Below, in pieces: positions 8,033 to 16,892 of a stretch of DNA of 64,000 nt. How positions within the stretch are numbered: position 1 is the first letter of the stretch; every line of letters begins with the position of its first letter. Source of the stretch: Celeribacter sp. PS-C1 (GTDB lineage Bacteria > Pseudomonadota > Alphaproteobacteria > Rhodobacterales > Rhodobacteraceae); NCBI RefSeq assembly GCF_019429625.1, contig NZ_JAHXRW010000010.1:1-64000 (forward strand), given 5' to 3'. The position numbers and the translations under genes were made by a program. The notes beneath the pieces were generated by a model. That model ran no database searches and had not been told where the DNA came from. It worked only from the letters and a program-made list of their open reading frames with translations.

Positions 8033-9619
8033 TCAGGCCGCAGCGCGCACCATATCGGCAGCCTTTTCGCCGATCATAATCGTCGGCGCATTGGTGTTGC
8101 CGCTCGTCAAGGTCGGCATCACGGATGCATCCACAACCCGCAGGCCATCCACACCGCGCACGCGCAGCTCGTCATCCACGACAGCCATCGTGTCATTGCC
8201 CATCTTACAGGTGCCAACCGGGTGATAGACGCTGTTGCAATCTTCCTTGATGTATTCATCAAGTTCGGCATCAGACAGAACGCCTTTGCCCGGCAGATAC
8301 TCGTCACCACGGATCGCATCAAAAGCCGGTTGCGCCAGAATTTCGCGCGTCATCTTCAACGCATCGCGCAGAACGCGAAGGTCATCTGGTACCGACAGGA
8401 AGTTCGGATCAAGCTCGGGCAGTTTGAACGGATCGTTCGAACGCGCCATCACCGTGCCTCGGCTTTGCGGACGGGAGATGTTGAAATAGGGCATGCAGCC
8501 TTCAACATTGATGATCTCGCGACCGTGATCCTTATACATGATGTTGTTAAAGTGCGTCTGCACATCCGGAGCGATCAGGTCGGGACGGGTCTTGATGAAG
8601 GACATGACCTCCACCCCGTGACCGGCGACCGGTCCGCTGCCGGTCGTGTAATACTGCAAGAGAGCAAGTGCGGCCGCGTAGGGTTTCGTCTGCCCCAAGA
8701 GCGACACCGGTTTCGACAGACCCTGTTTGACGGAGCTTGCGAGGTGGTCCTGAAGATTGCGGCCAACGCCCGGCAGGTCATGCACGACATCGACGTCAAT
8801 GCTGCGCAGATGCTCCGGATCACCGATGCCCGAGAGTTGCAGCAAATGCGGCGAGTTGAACGCACCACCGCAGAGCAGGACCTCTTTATCGGCCCAAACT
8901 GTCTTTTTCTGGCGGCCCTGAACGAATTCGACACCGACGGCACGTCCGTTCTTGACGATGATTTTGGAGGCCATCGCTTTGGTGTGCACGGTGAGGTTTT
9001 TGCGATGCTTGATCGGCGTGATGTAGCAACGCGAGACGCTCGAACGGATGCCGTCACGCACGGTGCCGTCACAGGGGCCGACGCCGTATTGGTCGCCACC
9101 GTTCAGGTCTTCGTTATAGGGAATACCCGCTTGGATGCAGGCGTCGCGATAGGCGACACAGGGTTCCGCCTCGATCGGGTTGCGGGTGGTTTTGAGCGGC
9201 CCGTCGAAACCGTGGACCTCCTCATCGCCGCCGCCGCCCCAGTTCTCCGCACGCTTCATATAGGGAAGGATGCTTTCGTAATCCCAGCCTTTATTACCGA
9301 GCTGCGCCCAGTGATCGTAATCCGTGCGGTGACCGCGCGTATAGATCATGCCGTTCACGGTCGTGCAGCCGCCGACGCTTTTCGCGCGCGGCACGAACAT
9401 GGTGCGGTTGTTCACGTGTTTCTGCGGGACTGTGTAATAGCCCCAGTCGAGCTTCAGCGTCTGCATCAGACGGAAATAGCCCATCGGCATGTGAATCCAC
9501 GGGCTGGTGTCCCAGCCGCCTGCCTCAATGACCTCAACCGTGACGTTGGGGTCTTCGCTCAATCTGTTGATAAGAACTGCTCCGCCGGAGCCTGCTCCGA
9601 CGATTACATAATCAGCCAT
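8033..9619 (-). CDS. GMC-family FAD-dependent alcohol oxidoreductase
   Basis: A 528-residue glucose-methanol-choline enzyme. The start MADYVIVGAGSGG is chosen for its GGGAGGA site and because the ADP-binding GxGxxG should be at the N-terminus. Other marks are the GMC signature region FVPRAKSVGGCTTVNGMIYT, GAFNSPHLLQLSGIGD, and the C-terminal YHPVGTCKMG (catalytic His) with GNTNAPTIMIGEKAAD. It resembles choline and alkyl-alcohol dehydrogenases. It is the first gene of a unit with a binding protein and an aldehyde dehydrogenase, suggesting alcohol to aldehyde to acid oxidation. Its promoter holds a perfect 8-bp palindrome and faces the tandem iclR genes. Confidence 0.92.
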   Translation of the reverse strand: MADYVIVGAGSGGAVLINRLSEDPNVTVEVIEAGGWDTSPWIHMPMGYFRLMQTLKLDWGYYTVPQKHVNNRTMFVPRAKSVGGCTTVNGMIYTRGHRTDYDHWAQLGNKGWDYESILPYMKRAENWGGGGDEEVHGFDGPLKTTRNPIEAEPCVAYRDACIQAGIPYNEDLNGGDQYGVGPCDGTVRDGIRSSVSRCYITPIKHRKNLTVHTKAMASKIIVKNGRAVGVEFVQGRQKKTVWADKEVLLCGGAFNSPHLLQLSGIGDPEHLRSIDVDVVHDLPGVGRNLQDHLASSVKQGLSKPVSLLGQTKPYAAALALLQYYTTGSGPVAGHGVEVMSFIKTRPDLIAPDVQTHFNNIMYKDHGREIINVEGCMPYFNISRPQSRGTVMARSNDPFKLPELDPNFLSVPDDLRVLRDALKMTREILAQPAFDAIRGDEYLPGKGVLSDAELDEYIKEDCNSVYHPVGTCKMGNDTMAVVDDELRVRGVDGLRVVDASVMPTLTSGNTNAPTIMIGEKAADMVRAAA

Positions 9620-9955
9620 AATGTCCTCCCTCGGGCCTTCTGTGCGTTCAGCCCACTCCTTGGCGTCGACGCGCTCCTCCAAGCCCTTTCGACTATTGCG
9701 CATTTGTTTGCCATAAACAAATTAATTGGTCAATGAATAACGTGAAGCCAATCTACGCATGTCCAGAATGTCGGGATATTGCACCCTAGATAGGGCATAA
9801 GCGAGGACGAATGGCCCCACAGTTTTGCAAAGCACGTTCTGCGACAATTTATTTTTTTGGAGACGGAACGAATCATTCTGTATATAGATAACAGACCAAA
9901 GTCAGCGCAGCGGGACAGGCGCTGCACCGGAAGAGTGCTAAGGTATAAAGGCGAA
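9620..9955. other. Divergent intergenic region between GMC gene and iclR pair
   Basis: A 336-bp non-coding spacer. It contains the GMC-side palindrome (listed separately) and, near the iclR side, an AT-rich stretch (9846-9900) with TGTATATAGATAAC that could hold the iclR promoter. No convincing small gene was seen. Confidence 0.6.
9702..9722. promoter_or_regulatory. Candidate IclR operator, GMC operon
   Basis: ATTTGTTT (9702-9709), spacer GCCAT, AAACAAAT (9715-9722): a perfect 8-bp inverted repeat 80-100 bp upstream of the GMC start. Its core TTTGCCATAAAC recurs with variation before five other units of this region. Assignment to an IclR regulator is inferred. Confidence 0.55.
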
Positions 9956-10765
9956 ATGGAACCCAAAAAAACAAAACCTCGCTCCGGCGCCCGCGGCATC
10001 CAGTCTATTGAAGTGAGCGGTCGCATCCTCAAAACACTGGTCAAAGCCGGCGCCCCGATGATGCTCAAAGACCTCGCACATGCCGCCGAACTGGCGCCTG
10101 CTCAGTGCCACGCCTATCTCACCAGCCTGCGCCACGTCGGCTTGGTCCATCAGGAATTCACCTCCGGCCTCTATAACATCGGCCCCATGGCCATGAGCCT
10201 CGGGTTTGGCTGGCTTAAAACCTCCCCGATCGCCTCGGCGTCCGTCGAGGCCCTCAAGGAACTGACCGAAGAACTGGGTCCAATGTCCGCCCTGATTTCC
10301 TGGAGCGACTTTGGACCGACGGTCGTCCACGTCAACACCGGCATGCGCCCCGCGACGGTAAACGTCAAACCGGGCACCTTGTTTTCCGTGACTGGCACCG
10401 CAACCGGGAGTATCTTTGCCGCCTTTGGGGATCCGGACGCCGTTGAAAGGCAGATCGCGATTGAACTGTCTCGAAAGACGTCGCGCGCCTCGCTCGGGCT
10501 CGAACCCATCCATGGCGACTACGCCGACAATCTGGAGAAAGTGCGCCGCGATGGATGTGCCACGGCAGAGGGTGCGCCGATCCCCGGCATCAACGCCATC
10601 GCACACCCCATCTTCGACAAAGACGGCAAGCTGGCGCTGGTCGCCACTTTGATCGGCCCCGCCGGTGAATTTGATGTCAGCGAAACATCTCACGCCATGA
10701 CCCGCCTCAAGGCGGTCGCACAAGGTCTGTCCGCAGGCGCTCAAGCCTCGGCAGCAGCCGAATAA
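9956..10765 (+). CDS. IclR-family transcriptional regulator (first of tandem pair)
   Basis: A 269-residue IclR protein. The start MEPKKTKPRSG follows AAAGG; the frame is open 33 codons further upstream without a site. The N-terminal winged helix is APMMLKDLAHAAELAPAQCH through LYNIGPMAMSLG, followed by the IclR effector domain (SDFGPTVVHVNTG, GTLFSVTGTATGSIFAAFG, PIPGINAIAHPIFDKDGKLA). It is followed 17 bp later by a second iclR gene and is divergent from the GMC operon, the classic layout for local control. The effector is unknown. Confidence 0.92.
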   Translation: MEPKKTKPRSGARGIQSIEVSGRILKTLVKAGAPMMLKDLAHAAELAPAQCHAYLTSLRHVGLVHQEFTSGLYNIGPMAMSLGFGWLKTSPIASASVEALKELTEELGPMSALISWSDFGPTVVHVNTGMRPATVNVKPGTLFSVTGTATGSIFAAFGDPDAVERQIAIELSRKTSRASLGLEPIHGDYADNLEKVRRDGCATAEGAPIPGINAIAHPIFDKDGKLALVATLIGPAGEFDVSETSHAMTRLKAVAQGLSAGAQASAAAE

Positions 10766-10782
10766 CAGGAGGGGTTATCAGT

Positions 10783-11598
10783 ATGGACACAGCATCCCCC
10801 ATCGCCCGCACAAAAGAAACCAAAAGCGAAGGTCGCGGCGTCCAGTCGATCGAACAGGGCGCCAAACTTCTGGCCGCCCTGGCGGACGAAGCCGAACCCA
10901 TGATGCTCAAAGACCTCGCGAAAGTCGCGGGGTTTGCTCCGGCTCAGGCGCATGCCTATCTGGTCAGCTACCGCAAGATCGGCATGATCGAGCAGGACGA
11001 AGACACAGGTCGCTATCGCCTCGGGCATTTTGCCATTGATCTGGGCATGACCCGCATGCGCGCCTCAGATCCCATCGAGATGGCCTGCGACGCGGCCAAA
11101 GAGCTGTCAAAGAGCACCTCTCTAAACGTCGCGCTGGTGGTTTGGGGATCGTTCGGGCCAACCGTCATTCACGTCTATGAAAGCGGCAGCCAGATCAACA
11201 TGAACACCCGCCCCGGCACCGTCTATTCGATGACTGGCACCGCCAGCGGCCAGATTTTTACGGCCTTTCTTCCGGAGACCGCCGTCAAGGAAGCGATCAA
11301 CAAGGAAAAACGCGAAGGCGCCTTGAGCGGTCGTGTTGGACAGGCACGCTTTGTGTCCAAAAAGGAATTGGATCAAATCCGCGATGCAGGCTTTGCCACG
11401 GTCGAAGACCCGCCCGTACCCGGCATTTCAGCCTTTTCCGCACCGATTTTCGACTACTCCGGCCAGATCATTCTGGCGATGACGATCATCGGAGAGGACC
11501 AGTATATCAACAGCGCGCTTGAAGACACTTTTATCCCCGCGCTTCTGGCGACGACGCAGAGACTCTCTGCTGAGCTGGGACACCGCGCTTCTCATTGA
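10783..11598 (+). CDS. IclR-family transcriptional regulator (second of tandem pair)
   Basis: A 271-residue IclR paralog of the preceding gene, with AGGAGGGG before its ATG. The helix-turn-helix region is EPMMLKDLAKVAGFAPAQAH with the wing ending GRYRLGHFAIDLG. The effector domain includes SFGPTVIHVYESG, GTVYSMTGTASGQIFTAF and VPGISAFSAPIFDYSGQI. The two proteins share the MMLKDLA-APAQ-HAYL recognition segment, so they may bind the same site or form mixed oligomers; this is inferred. A strong terminator follows, so the pair forms one bicistronic unit. Confidence 0.92.
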   Translation: MDTASPIARTKETKSEGRGVQSIEQGAKLLAALADEAEPMMLKDLAKVAGFAPAQAHAYLVSYRKIGMIEQDEDTGRYRLGHFAIDLGMTRMRASDPIEMACDAAKELSKSTSLNVALVVWGSFGPTVIHVYESGSQINMNTRPGTVYSMTGTASGQIFTAFLPETAVKEAINKEKREGALSGRVGQARFVSKKELDQIRDAGFATVEDPPVPGISAFSAPIFDYSGQIILAMTIIGEDQYINSALEDTFIPALLATTQRLSAELGHRASH

Positions 11599-11647
11599 CA
11601 GCATTCTGACCAACTCGGGCCAGCGCATCGCGAAGCCCAAATTACAA

Positions 11648-11672
11648 AGAGGGGCAAGCGCCCCTCTTTTTT
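11648..11672. terminator. Rho-independent terminator after iclR pair
   Basis: AGAGGGGC / GCCCCTCT stem with a 4-base loop and a T-run (TTTTTT) on the plus strand, located between the convergent iclR and ene-reductase genes. Confidence 0.9.
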
Positions 11673-11706
11673 GCTGCTATATCACATAGACGTGTCGCGC
11701 CCGACC

Positions 11707-12876
11707 TCAGTCAGCGGACGCGTCGCGCTCCGCCTTGAGTTTGCGCAGCACGGGCTCGCGTTTTTCCAACCATGCGCCATGGCGCTCATGCCAGCCCTCA
11801 AAGGACAGGCCAGACTCAAGTTCGCGCTGCGCCAGCGCTGGCCAGTAGGGATTTTCAAGCGCTGCGCGACCGATGGCGACCAAATCCGCCCGGCCGTTGG
11901 CGATGATGTCCTCGGCCTGCTGAGGCTCCACGATCAAACCGACCGCCTGTGTCTTCACATCGACTTCGCGGCGGACGCGTTCGGAAAAAGGCACCTGAAA
12001 GCCAAAGCCACGCGGCACATTCGAACGCCGCGTCTCCTCGGACAGACCACCGGACGAACAGTCTATCACATCGCCCCCAACGGCTTTGAGGCGCTCCGCG
12101 AGCACGACTGTCTCATCCATACCCCAGCCGCCTTCTGCACCGTCGACACACGAGAGGCGCGCGAAAAGCGGTTTCTCCTCCGGCCAAACGGCCCGCACGG
12201 CTTCGGCAATCTCGACCGCGATGCGCATGCGGTTGTCCAGACTGCCGCCATACTGATCCTCACGCTGGTTCGCCAAGGGCGACAGAAAGCTCGCCACGAG
12301 GTAGCCATGCCCGTAGTGCAATTCGACAACATCCATACCCGCAGCATCCGCTCGTCGGGCCGCATCGACATGCTGCTCGACAATCCGAGCGATCTCCTCG
12401 GCGGTCAAAGCCTCAGGCGTGCTCCATTCCGTGCTGGCCGGGATGGCACTCGGCCCCACTCGACGCCATGGCACATCTGCCGCATCAATTTCTTCCGGAC
12501 GCATCGCCTGCCCGCCATGCCAAAGCGGCTGCGAGAACGCTTTGCGACCGGAATGCGCCAGCTGAACGCCCATCAACGCCCCATTGTCATGGGCGAAATC
12601 GGCAAGACGTTTGAGGCCGGGGATATGATCGTCCGACCAGATGCCAAGGTCATCGACACCGACCCGACTGTCCGATGCGACCGCCGTGCTTTCTGTCAGC
12701 ACGAGCGCCGCACCGCCCAGAACGAATTTGCCGTAATGCACCACATGCCAGTCGGTCACATAGCCGTCCGATCCCGCGTGCTGACACATCGGAGAAATGG
12801 TCACACGGTTTTTGAATGTCCGCCCTCGAATGGTCAGGGGCTGGAATAGATGAGAAGATTGGCGTTCGAGGGTCAT
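11707..12876 (-). CDS. Old Yellow Enzyme, YqjM/XenA class ene-reductase
   Basis: A 389-residue FMN oxidoreductase that would reduce activated C=C bonds with NAD(P)H. The start MTLERQSSHLF is chosen over the longer frame for family fit and an AAAGG site. The class is read from ISPMCQHAGSDGYVTDWH (the flavin-tuning Cys of YqjM-type enzymes), VQLAHSGRKA and the substrate pair in VVELHYGHGYL, with SLDNRMRIAVEI typical of the barrel. It follows a TRAP transporter operon by 40 bp and probably acts on the imported compound. A second, different OYE (NemA class) is encoded at 16893-18020. Confidence 0.9.
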   Translation of the reverse strand: MTLERQSSHLFQPLTIRGRTFKNRVTISPMCQHAGSDGYVTDWHVVHYGKFVLGGAALVLTESTAVASDSRVGVDDLGIWSDDHIPGLKRLADFAHDNGALMGVQLAHSGRKAFSQPLWHGGQAMRPEEIDAADVPWRRVGPSAIPASTEWSTPEALTAEEIARIVEQHVDAARRADAAGMDVVELHYGHGYLVASFLSPLANQREDQYGGSLDNRMRIAVEIAEAVRAVWPEEKPLFARLSCVDGAEGGWGMDETVVLAERLKAVGGDVIDCSSGGLSEETRRSNVPRGFGFQVPFSERVRREVDVKTQAVGLIVEPQQAEDIIANGRADLVAIGRAALENPYWPALAQRELESGLSFEGWHERHGAWLEKREPVLRKLKAERDASAD

Positions 12877-12916
12877 AACGTGACCTTTCTTTTCGACGGT
12901 CGTTTCGGCTTTCGCC

Positions 12917-14254
12917 CTAGCGCAAGGAAAGCGGCAGTGAGAGCACCAGCTGTGGCATGGCAAGAATGAGGATGAGTGCCGAGATTTGGATCAACACAAA
13001 GGGCATCACGCCTTTGTAGATCGTGCTGATCGGTATCGAGCGGTCCACACCCCGCAGATAGAACAGGGCATATCCAAAGGGCGGCGTCAGGAACGAGGTC
13101 TGGAGATTGACCGCCAAAGCAATTGCGAACCAAAGGATCACGTCGCTGCTCGGCAAGCCGAAATCAAGACCACCGACGATGGGCGCCACGATCGGGATGA
13201 CCACGAGAGAAATCTCGACCCAATCCAGAAAGAACCCCAGAATAAAGATCAGGAACATGATCGCACCGAGTGTGACATAGGGGCTGACATCGCCGAAGGA
13301 GAAGAGATCCGCCACCATCGCGTCCCCACCCAAGCGGCGAAACACGAGGCTAAAGACGGTCGCCCCGATCATCACGAAGGCAATCATCGCCGTGGTTTTC
13401 GTGGTCTCAAACACAGCACGCTTGAGCGTGTTAAAGGACAGGCCCCCTGTGAACATCGCAAGCAAGGTCGCCCCGACCGCTCCGATTGCCGCGGATTCCG
13501 TTGGCGTCGCGACCCCTGTAATGATCGTCCCAAGAACCGCGAGGATCAGGACCATCGGCGCCAGAAGGTCTTTGATCAGCGCGAAAAACGCCTTACCCAA
13601 AGGCACCCCGTCGCGTCGCTCGGGAGCAGGCATCCGGTGCGGCGAAAAGATCGCCACGAGCAGGATGTAGGCAAAATAGAGCCCGGCGAGGATCAGCCCC
13701 GGATAGATCGCGCCCATGAAGAGATCGCCAATCGGCACACGCAGCTGATCGCCCAGAATGATCAACATGATCGAGGGCGGGATCAGAATGCCAAGCGTCC
13801 CCGAAGCGGCGACAACACCTGTTGCGAGCCGCATGTCATAGCCGGCCGCTTTCATCGCCGGCAAAGACATCATCCCCATCAGAACGACAGAGGCGCCAAT
13901 GATCCCCGTCGAGGCCGCCATCACCACGCCGATCACGACGACCGCAACGGCATAGCCACCTGGCAGCCCCCCTGCGAGTGCGGCCAGCGACCGCATCAGG
14001 CGCTCAGCGATGCCAGAGCTTTCCAGCATAAGCCCCATGAACACGAACAGAGGAATCGCGGCCAGCAACCAATTAGTCAGTGTGCCCGAATAGATGCGCT
14101 GCACCCCCATCGACAGGAAGACCATCGGCACATCCGCGATGACAGCGAAAAGGATACCGACACCCGCCAAAACAAACGCCACGGCAAACCCGCTGAAGAG
14201 CAGAGCAACCAGCGAGCAAAGCATCAAAATGGGCCATAGATACTCAGCGATCAT
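12917..14254 (-). CDS. TRAP transporter large permease (DctM)
   Basis: A 445-residue, highly hydrophobic protein of the DctM/SiaM family with about 12 membrane segments. Family features include LAAIPLFVFMGLMLESSGIA, ASGTLGILIPPSIMLIILG and TPTESAAIGAVGA. It forms the ion-coupled channel of a tripartite ATP-independent periplasmic importer in the inner membrane. Its start follows the dctQ stop by 2 bp, and dctP lies just upstream. An ene-reductase gene follows, so the solute may be an alpha,beta-unsaturated acid or its precursor; the ligand cannot be named from sequence. Confidence 0.95.
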   Translation of the reverse strand: MIAEYLWPILMLCSLVALLFSGFAVAFVLAGVGILFAVIADVPMVFLSMGVQRIYSGTLTNWLLAAIPLFVFMGLMLESSGIAERLMRSLAALAGGLPGGYAVAVVVIGVVMAASTGIIGASVVLMGMMSLPAMKAAGYDMRLATGVVAASGTLGILIPPSIMLIILGDQLRVPIGDLFMGAIYPGLILAGLYFAYILLVAIFSPHRMPAPERRDGVPLGKAFFALIKDLLAPMVLILAVLGTIITGVATPTESAAIGAVGATLLAMFTGGLSFNTLKRAVFETTKTTAMIAFVMIGATVFSLVFRRLGGDAMVADLFSFGDVSPYVTLGAIMFLIFILGFFLDWVEISLVVIPIVAPIVGGLDFGLPSSDVILWFAIALAVNLQTSFLTPPFGYALFYLRGVDRSIPISTIYKGVMPFVLIQISALILILAMPQLVLSLPLSLR

Positions 14255-14256
14255 GA

Positions 14257-14841
14257 TCAGTCTCCGGTGGTATGCGTGGCGTCATAGGTGTCGCCATATT
14301 GTTTTGTGATGAGCTGGCGCAGAGCCTGCGCGGCCCGGAGCAAAGCAGCGACACCCAACAGACCAAAGGACACCGGCAGCGCCCCTTTGATCAGCCAATG
14401 CGCGGTCAGGCCGCCCTGAATGGAGCCCTCTCCCGTTGCAAAGGCCGTCATCGCGAATTTCGATCCGAACCACATGACGAGCAGGCACAAGGGCAGCAGC
14501 AAAAAGAGATTTCCGAACAGCGAGATCATCGTTCGCAGGCGTGGGGAAAACCCGAGCGCCACAAAGTCGACCGTCACATGGCGATCTTCAAGATGCGCCC
14601 AGATCCCGCCAAAGAGGACGATGGCTGAGAAGATATACCATTGCAGATCGACGAGACTGTTGACGGTCAACGCCTCGCCAAACAAGGGCACGGAGCCCTC
14701 CCAATCGATCAGCACCGACCAGCCCTGACGCGCCGCAATGACAGACAGGACAATCGACAGGGCCAGCGGGATCACCAGCCACGACACGATTTTACCAGGG
14801 AAACACAGGAATTTTTGCACCACGGATGTCGGCTTGGTCAT
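14257..14841 (-). CDS. TRAP transporter small permease (DctQ)
   Basis: A 194-residue membrane protein with four predicted transmembrane segments, including SWLVIPLALSIVLSVIAA near the N-terminus. WAHLEDRHVTVDFVALGFSP is typical of DctQ proteins. It pairs with DctM to form the membrane part of the TRAP importer. It sits between dctP (90 bp upstream) and dctM (2 bp downstream). An ATG with GGAGGGGGCG upstream supports the start. Confidence 0.93.
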   Translation of the reverse strand: MTKPTSVVQKFLCFPGKIVSWLVIPLALSIVLSVIAARQGWSVLIDWEGSVPLFGEALTVNSLVDLQWYIFSAIVLFGGIWAHLEDRHVTVDFVALGFSPRLRTMISLFGNLFLLLPLCLLVMWFGSKFAMTAFATGEGSIQGGLTAHWLIKGALPVSFGLLGVAALLRAAQALRQLITKQYGDTYDATHTTGD

Positions 14842-14931
14842 CGCCCCCTCCTTTCGGTGTTATCATAATGGTCAGACGAAACCGCGACAGCGGCGACCAC
14901 GGTCGCCGCGTCACATGTCAGTCTGTCCGAT

Positions 14932-15963
14932 TTATTCGGCCGCCGGAAGGACCTGAAGCGCGGTCCATTCGCCAACGCCGTCCATATAGGCGCGCAGGGA
15001 GGCGAGCGCCTCGGCGAAGATCGGATCTTTCTCGGCTTGCTCGTCCAGAACCACATTGGCGGTTTCGCGCAGGCCAGCCAGAACCTCATCCGGGAAGCGG
15101 CGGATTTCCGTTCCAGCTTCGCGGATTTGAGCGATCGCCGGCCCTTGGGCGTTGATCTGATCCGCGAGGTTGAAGGTGATGTTGGCACGGCAGGCATCTT
15201 CGATAATGCTCTGGTTTTCTTCGCCCAGCTTCTCCCAAACCGCCTTGTTCACGATGATCGAGTCCCAGGACATCGGCTGATGCCAGCCCGGGAAGTAGTA
15301 GTACTCGGAGACCCGCTGGAACCCCATGCCCACGTCAAGCGAAGGGGCGGAGAATTCGGCCGCATCGAGGCGCCCGGTTTCGAGGCTCAGATAGATCTCG
15401 CCTGCGGGAACGGTCTGGGTGTTTGCGCCCAGTTTGGCCAGCGTCAGCCCGCCGAGACCCGCGATGCGCATGTTCAGGCCCTGGAAATCTTCGACCGAGT
15501 TGATCTCCTTGTTGAACCAGCCACCGGCCTCAGACACCACGAGGTGGCAGGGCACGAATTGGACATTAAAGGGATCATAGGCCTTTTGAATGATCTCTTT
15601 GCCGCCACCGTGGAACATCCAACCCATAGCCACTTCGGGAGAGGGACCGAAAGGCATCGATCCGACGAGGTTTGCGACGGGGATTTGCTGGCTCCAGTAA
15701 CCCGCCCAATCGAAACCCATGTCGAGCGCGCCAGAGCTGACGGCGCCGAACACTTCATAGGGCGGTACGAAATCGCCCGCGCCATGCACGTTGATTTCGA
15801 CCTCACCTCCGGTCATTTCCGAAACCATGCGCGCGAAATTCTTCGGGCTTTCACCCAGCGACGGTACGTTCAAACCAAACGTGCTCTGAAGCTCATAGGC
15901 GTTGGCCGGCGTGGTTACTGCGAATGCGGCCGTTGCCGCAGCAATCATTGCGAAGTGTTTCAT
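14932..15963 (-). CDS. TRAP transporter periplasmic solute-binding protein (DctP)
   Basis: A 343-residue precursor with a signal peptide (MKHFAMIAAATAAFAVTTPA, cut near ANA/YE). The mature part is a DctP/TakP-type binding protein, shown by SLGESPKNFARMVSEMTGG, GAVSSGALDMGFDWAGYWSQ, GLNMRIAGLGGLTLAKLGAN and LSLETGRLDAAEFSAPSLD. The last contains the family's conserved region following the ligand-binding Arg (MRIAG). The gene is first in dctP-dctQ-dctM-ene reductase and has GAGGAGG before its start. The TakP-like pattern suggests a carboxylate ligand, but which one is not decidable here. Confidence 0.94.
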   Translation of the reverse strand: MKHFAMIAAATAAFAVTTPANAYELQSTFGLNVPSLGESPKNFARMVSEMTGGEVEINVHGAGDFVPPYEVFGAVSSGALDMGFDWAGYWSQQIPVANLVGSMPFGPSPEVAMGWMFHGGGKEIIQKAYDPFNVQFVPCHLVVSEAGGWFNKEINSVEDFQGLNMRIAGLGGLTLAKLGANTQTVPAGEIYLSLETGRLDAAEFSAPSLDVGMGFQRVSEYYYFPGWHQPMSWDSIIVNKAVWEKLGEENQSIIEDACRANITFNLADQINAQGPAIAQIREAGTEIRRFPDEVLAGLRETANVVLDEQAEKDPIFAEALASLRAYMDGVGEWTALQVLPAAE

Positions 15964-16051
15964 CTCTGGTCTCCTCCTCCTAGAGAACGGGCGGCGTTGT
16001 CGTGTGCGTTTCTTCCACTAGGCCCGCGACCTCCCAGTGTAGTTGTATTAT

Positions 16052-16077
16052 TGCAAATTGATTATCCATAAACCAAT
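16052..16077. promoter_or_regulatory. Candidate IclR operator, dctPQM operon
   Basis: TGCAAATTGATTATCC (from 16052) continuing ATAAACCAAT. It differs from the 28283-28310 site by a single-base gap and four or five substitutions, and it shares CCATAAAC with the GMC site. It lies about 90 bp upstream of dctP. Function is inferred from recurrence. Confidence 0.5.
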
Positions 16078-16258
16078 ATTTCGTCAAGAATATAGTTTCA
16101 ACCGCAACCATAAACACACCCCAAAGAGCCACAGAACATCCCAGAAAGACCAAGCAAGGCCCGACATCACTGAGGCAAAAATGGCTTTGAAACATAGTGT
16201 TGCGGCGTCACCCACGAGATCGACGGGCGTGAAGCAGAGCGAAAAGCTCTCCCCCCAA

Positions 16259-16309
16259 AAAATCTTCCCAATAAGATGCCCGCCGTCGTGGAGGACACGG
16301 ACGGCGGGC
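16259..16309 (-). terminator. Terminator of the ABC/ene-reductase operon
   Basis: On the minus strand, a 10-bp stem (GCCCGCCGTC at 16278-16287 with GACGGCGGGC at 16300-16309) is followed by a small ATCTT/AAGAT hairpin and a TTTTTT run. It lies downstream of the SnoaL-like gene. Confidence 0.8.
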
Positions 16310-16364
16310 CAAGACAGGCCTCCGGAGTTTCGCGGCTAGGACGCCTGCCTTAACAGAACCGCCC

Positions 16365-16823
16365 TTAGCGGAACTTTTGCTTCACCCAGCCCTGATCCCA
16401 GTTCGAGACCTGATGGGTGCTGCCACGCAGCTCTTTGAAGAACCACTTGCCATCCTGTTTCACGAATTGATTGGTGTAGTTCAACGTCAGCACCACGGCA
16501 TCCTCTCCGATGGTGCAGAAGCACAGCAGATAGGAATGCGAGGTGGCGCTTTTGCCATCCTCATGCACATCGATGCGCATGTTGGTCACAATGTGGATCG
16601 CCCAAGAGATGTGCTGTGACAGCTGACGGAAATGCTCGCGGATTTCCTCGCGACCATTGTTGGAGCCGCCTTCGCCATCCACGACCCAGACGCCATCTTC
16701 CGTGAAACAGTTGGCGATTCCGTCGGGGTTGTAGTTGTCGTCACAATACGCCGCATATTGGAATGTCAGCTTCTCGATTTCCTGAATGTCCTCTAGGCGC
16801 TGAATGCGTTGTTCAATATCCAT
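16365..16823 (-). CDS. SnoaL-like / NTF2-fold protein
   Basis: A 152-residue protein of the SnoaL-like superfamily: N-terminal helices (LEDIQEIEKLTFQYAAYCDD), then CFTEDGVWVVDGEGG and WAIHIVTNMRIDV, which form the cone-shaped NTF2 fold. Members include isomerases, dehydratases such as scytalone dehydratase, and small hydroxylase subunits; the reaction cannot be chosen from sequence. It is the last gene of the six-gene operon starting at 23579, 69 bp after the NemA-class ene-reductase gene. A role on an intermediate of the same pathway, such as isomerising or dehydrating a cyclic compound, is a reasonable inference. Confidence 0.82.
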   Translation of the reverse strand: MDIEQRIQRLEDIQEIEKLTFQYAAYCDDNYNPDGIANCFTEDGVWVVDGEGGSNNGREEIREHFRQLSQHISWAIHIVTNMRIDVHEDGKSATSHSYLLCFCTIGEDAVVLTLNYTNQFVKQDGKWFFKELRGSTHQVSNWDQGWVKQKFR

Positions 16824-16892
16824 GATTTTCTCCTCCGATTTCTATGGAATTCTGTGGCGGACGCGCGGCTCCCGCGCGCCCGATCCGGTCGC

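Larger units (their letters stand above)
15964..16364. other. 401-bp spacer with dctP promoter region and upstream terminator
   Basis: Non-coding. The dctP-proximal half is AT-rich and holds a candidate IclR operator. The distal half holds the terminator of the upstream ABC/ene-reductase operon. No further gene was seen. Confidence 0.6.
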